DNA from: Hahella sp. HN01
Lineage (GTDB): Bacteria > Pseudomonadota > Gammaproteobacteria > Pseudomonadales > Oleiphilaceae
Assembly (NCBI RefSeq): GCF_018986435.1
Contig: NZ_JAHMIN010000020.1
Coordinates: 2,620-58,334 of the forward strand
Reading direction: 5' to 3'
DNA length: 55,715 nucleotides
This document shows positions 55,195-55,715 of this stretch, piece by piece (the first letter of the stretch is position 1; every line of letters starts with the position of its first letter). The notes under the pieces were generated by a model. The model saw only the letters and a program-made list of their open reading frames with translations. It was not told the DNA's origin and made no database searches. A program made the translations under genes and the position numbers.

Positions 55195-55715
55195 ATGAGT
55201 CAAACCGTCACTGTCGCAGTCACTGGAGCCGCCGGCAACGTGTGTCAGTCATTGCTGTTCCGCCTGGCGGCGGGCGAGCCGTTCGGACCTGACGCCAGCA
55301 TCCGTTTGCAACTGATAGAAAAGAGTGAATCCATGAAAGCCCTGGAAGGCCTGGCGATGGAGTTAGAGGATTGCGCGCTGCCTTTGCTGGAGAGCGTGAG
55401 TCTGCACGATGATCCCGTCAGCGGTTTCAAGGATGTGGACTTCGCGATTCTGACCGGCGCCAAGCCTCGTACGCCCAGCATGGATCGCATGCAGCAATTG
55501 CAGGAAAACCCATCCATCTTTGTCGAGCAGGGGAGAGCCCTGGGCAAGGTCGCCAAAGAGACGGTGAAAACCCTGGTCGTGGGCAATCCCGCCAACACCA
55601 ACGCCCTGATCGCCTGGGCGAATGCGCGCTATCTGCCTCATCAGCAATTCTCCGCTCTGATGCGGCTGGACCACAATCGGGCGCTGGGCTTTCTCGCCCG
55701 TAAAATTGGCATAAA
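55195..55715 (+). CDS. mdh: Malate dehydrogenase, 5' part
   Basis: ATG 55195 with AAGGAGG 7 nt upstream; frame open to the window edge (about 173 residues). Rossmann loop VTGAAGNVCQSLLFRLAAG, LEGLAMELEDCALPLL, ILTGAKPRTPSMDR, VVGNPANTNALIAW and LMRLDHNRALGFLA (Asp and Arg of the active site) mark a type-1/SF1 malate dehydrogenase similar to cytosolic-type MDH. It interconverts malate and oxaloacetate with NAD. The C-terminal half lies outside. Confidence 0.95.
   Translation, partial: MSQTVTVAVTGAAGNVCQSLLFRLAAGEPFGPDASIRLQLIEKSESMKALEGLAMELEDCALPLLESVSLHDDPVSGFKDVDFAILTGAKPRTPSMDRMQQLQENPSIFVEQGRALGKVAKETVKTLVVGNPANTNALIAWANARYLPHQQFSALMRLDHNRALGFLARKIGI

Overview
The window looks like the chromosome of a free-living marine gammaproteobacterium. 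The gene orders pepA-holC-valS, lptF-lptG, yfhM-pbpC and yhiI-rbbA-yhhJ are typical of Gammaproteobacteria. The two-subunit arginine succinyltransferase (aruF/aruG) and a Pseudomonas-type ArgR regulator point to the Pseudomonadales/Oceanospirillales side; a Hahella-like organism is my best guess (inference, no database was searched). I see no tRNA, rRNA, CRISPR array, insertion sequence or prophage.

Layout. 1-8.7 kb: housekeeping genes on the minus strand (panE fragment, valS, a small conserved gene, holC, pepA), then the divergent LPS-export permease pair lptF-lptG. 8.7-14 kb: a chemoreceptor with an amino-acid-type dCache sensor and two orphan periplasmic binding proteins, one of them a tandem fusion. 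14-19 kb: DJ-1/PfpI protein, ribbon-helix-helix protein, retinol-saturase-like flavoprotein, DUF2238 membrane protein and membrane dipeptidase. Divergent from the dipeptidase is a 44-codon ORF behind a sigma70-like promoter overlapped by two LexA-type SOS boxes. 19-21 kb: a second chemoreceptor.

21-30 kb is an arginine-catabolism locus: a GlxA/ArgR-type AraC regulator, a FemAB/GNAT-like gene, and the astC-aruF-aruG-astD-astB operon (arginine succinyltransferase pathway, without astE here). DNA matching the published Pseudomonas ArgR half-site TGTCGC-N8-AA lies in front of both astC and the regulator gene.

30-41 kb: a membrane Ser/Thr kinase, PP2C phosphatase and FHA protein in one cluster, followed by a thioester alpha-2-macroglobulin lipoprotein and penicillin-binding protein 1C, a known envelope-defence pair. 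41-43.6 kb: a lipoprotein, a secreted protein with two chitin-binding-like modules, an HD phosphohydrolase and a Dabb protein. 43.7-49.2 kb: the yhiI-rbbA-yhhJ ABC exporter/ribosome-ATPase operon and ybaK.

49.2-53.4 kb is an accessory-looking stretch with weaker ribosome-binding sites and several unrecognised genes: a hypothetical protein, a Macro-domain protein, a lipoprotein, an ORF broken by an amber codon, a zinc-ribbon protein and two GRAM/PH-like proteins. The window ends with an alpha/beta hydrolase, an SDR oxidoreductase and the 5' part of mdh.
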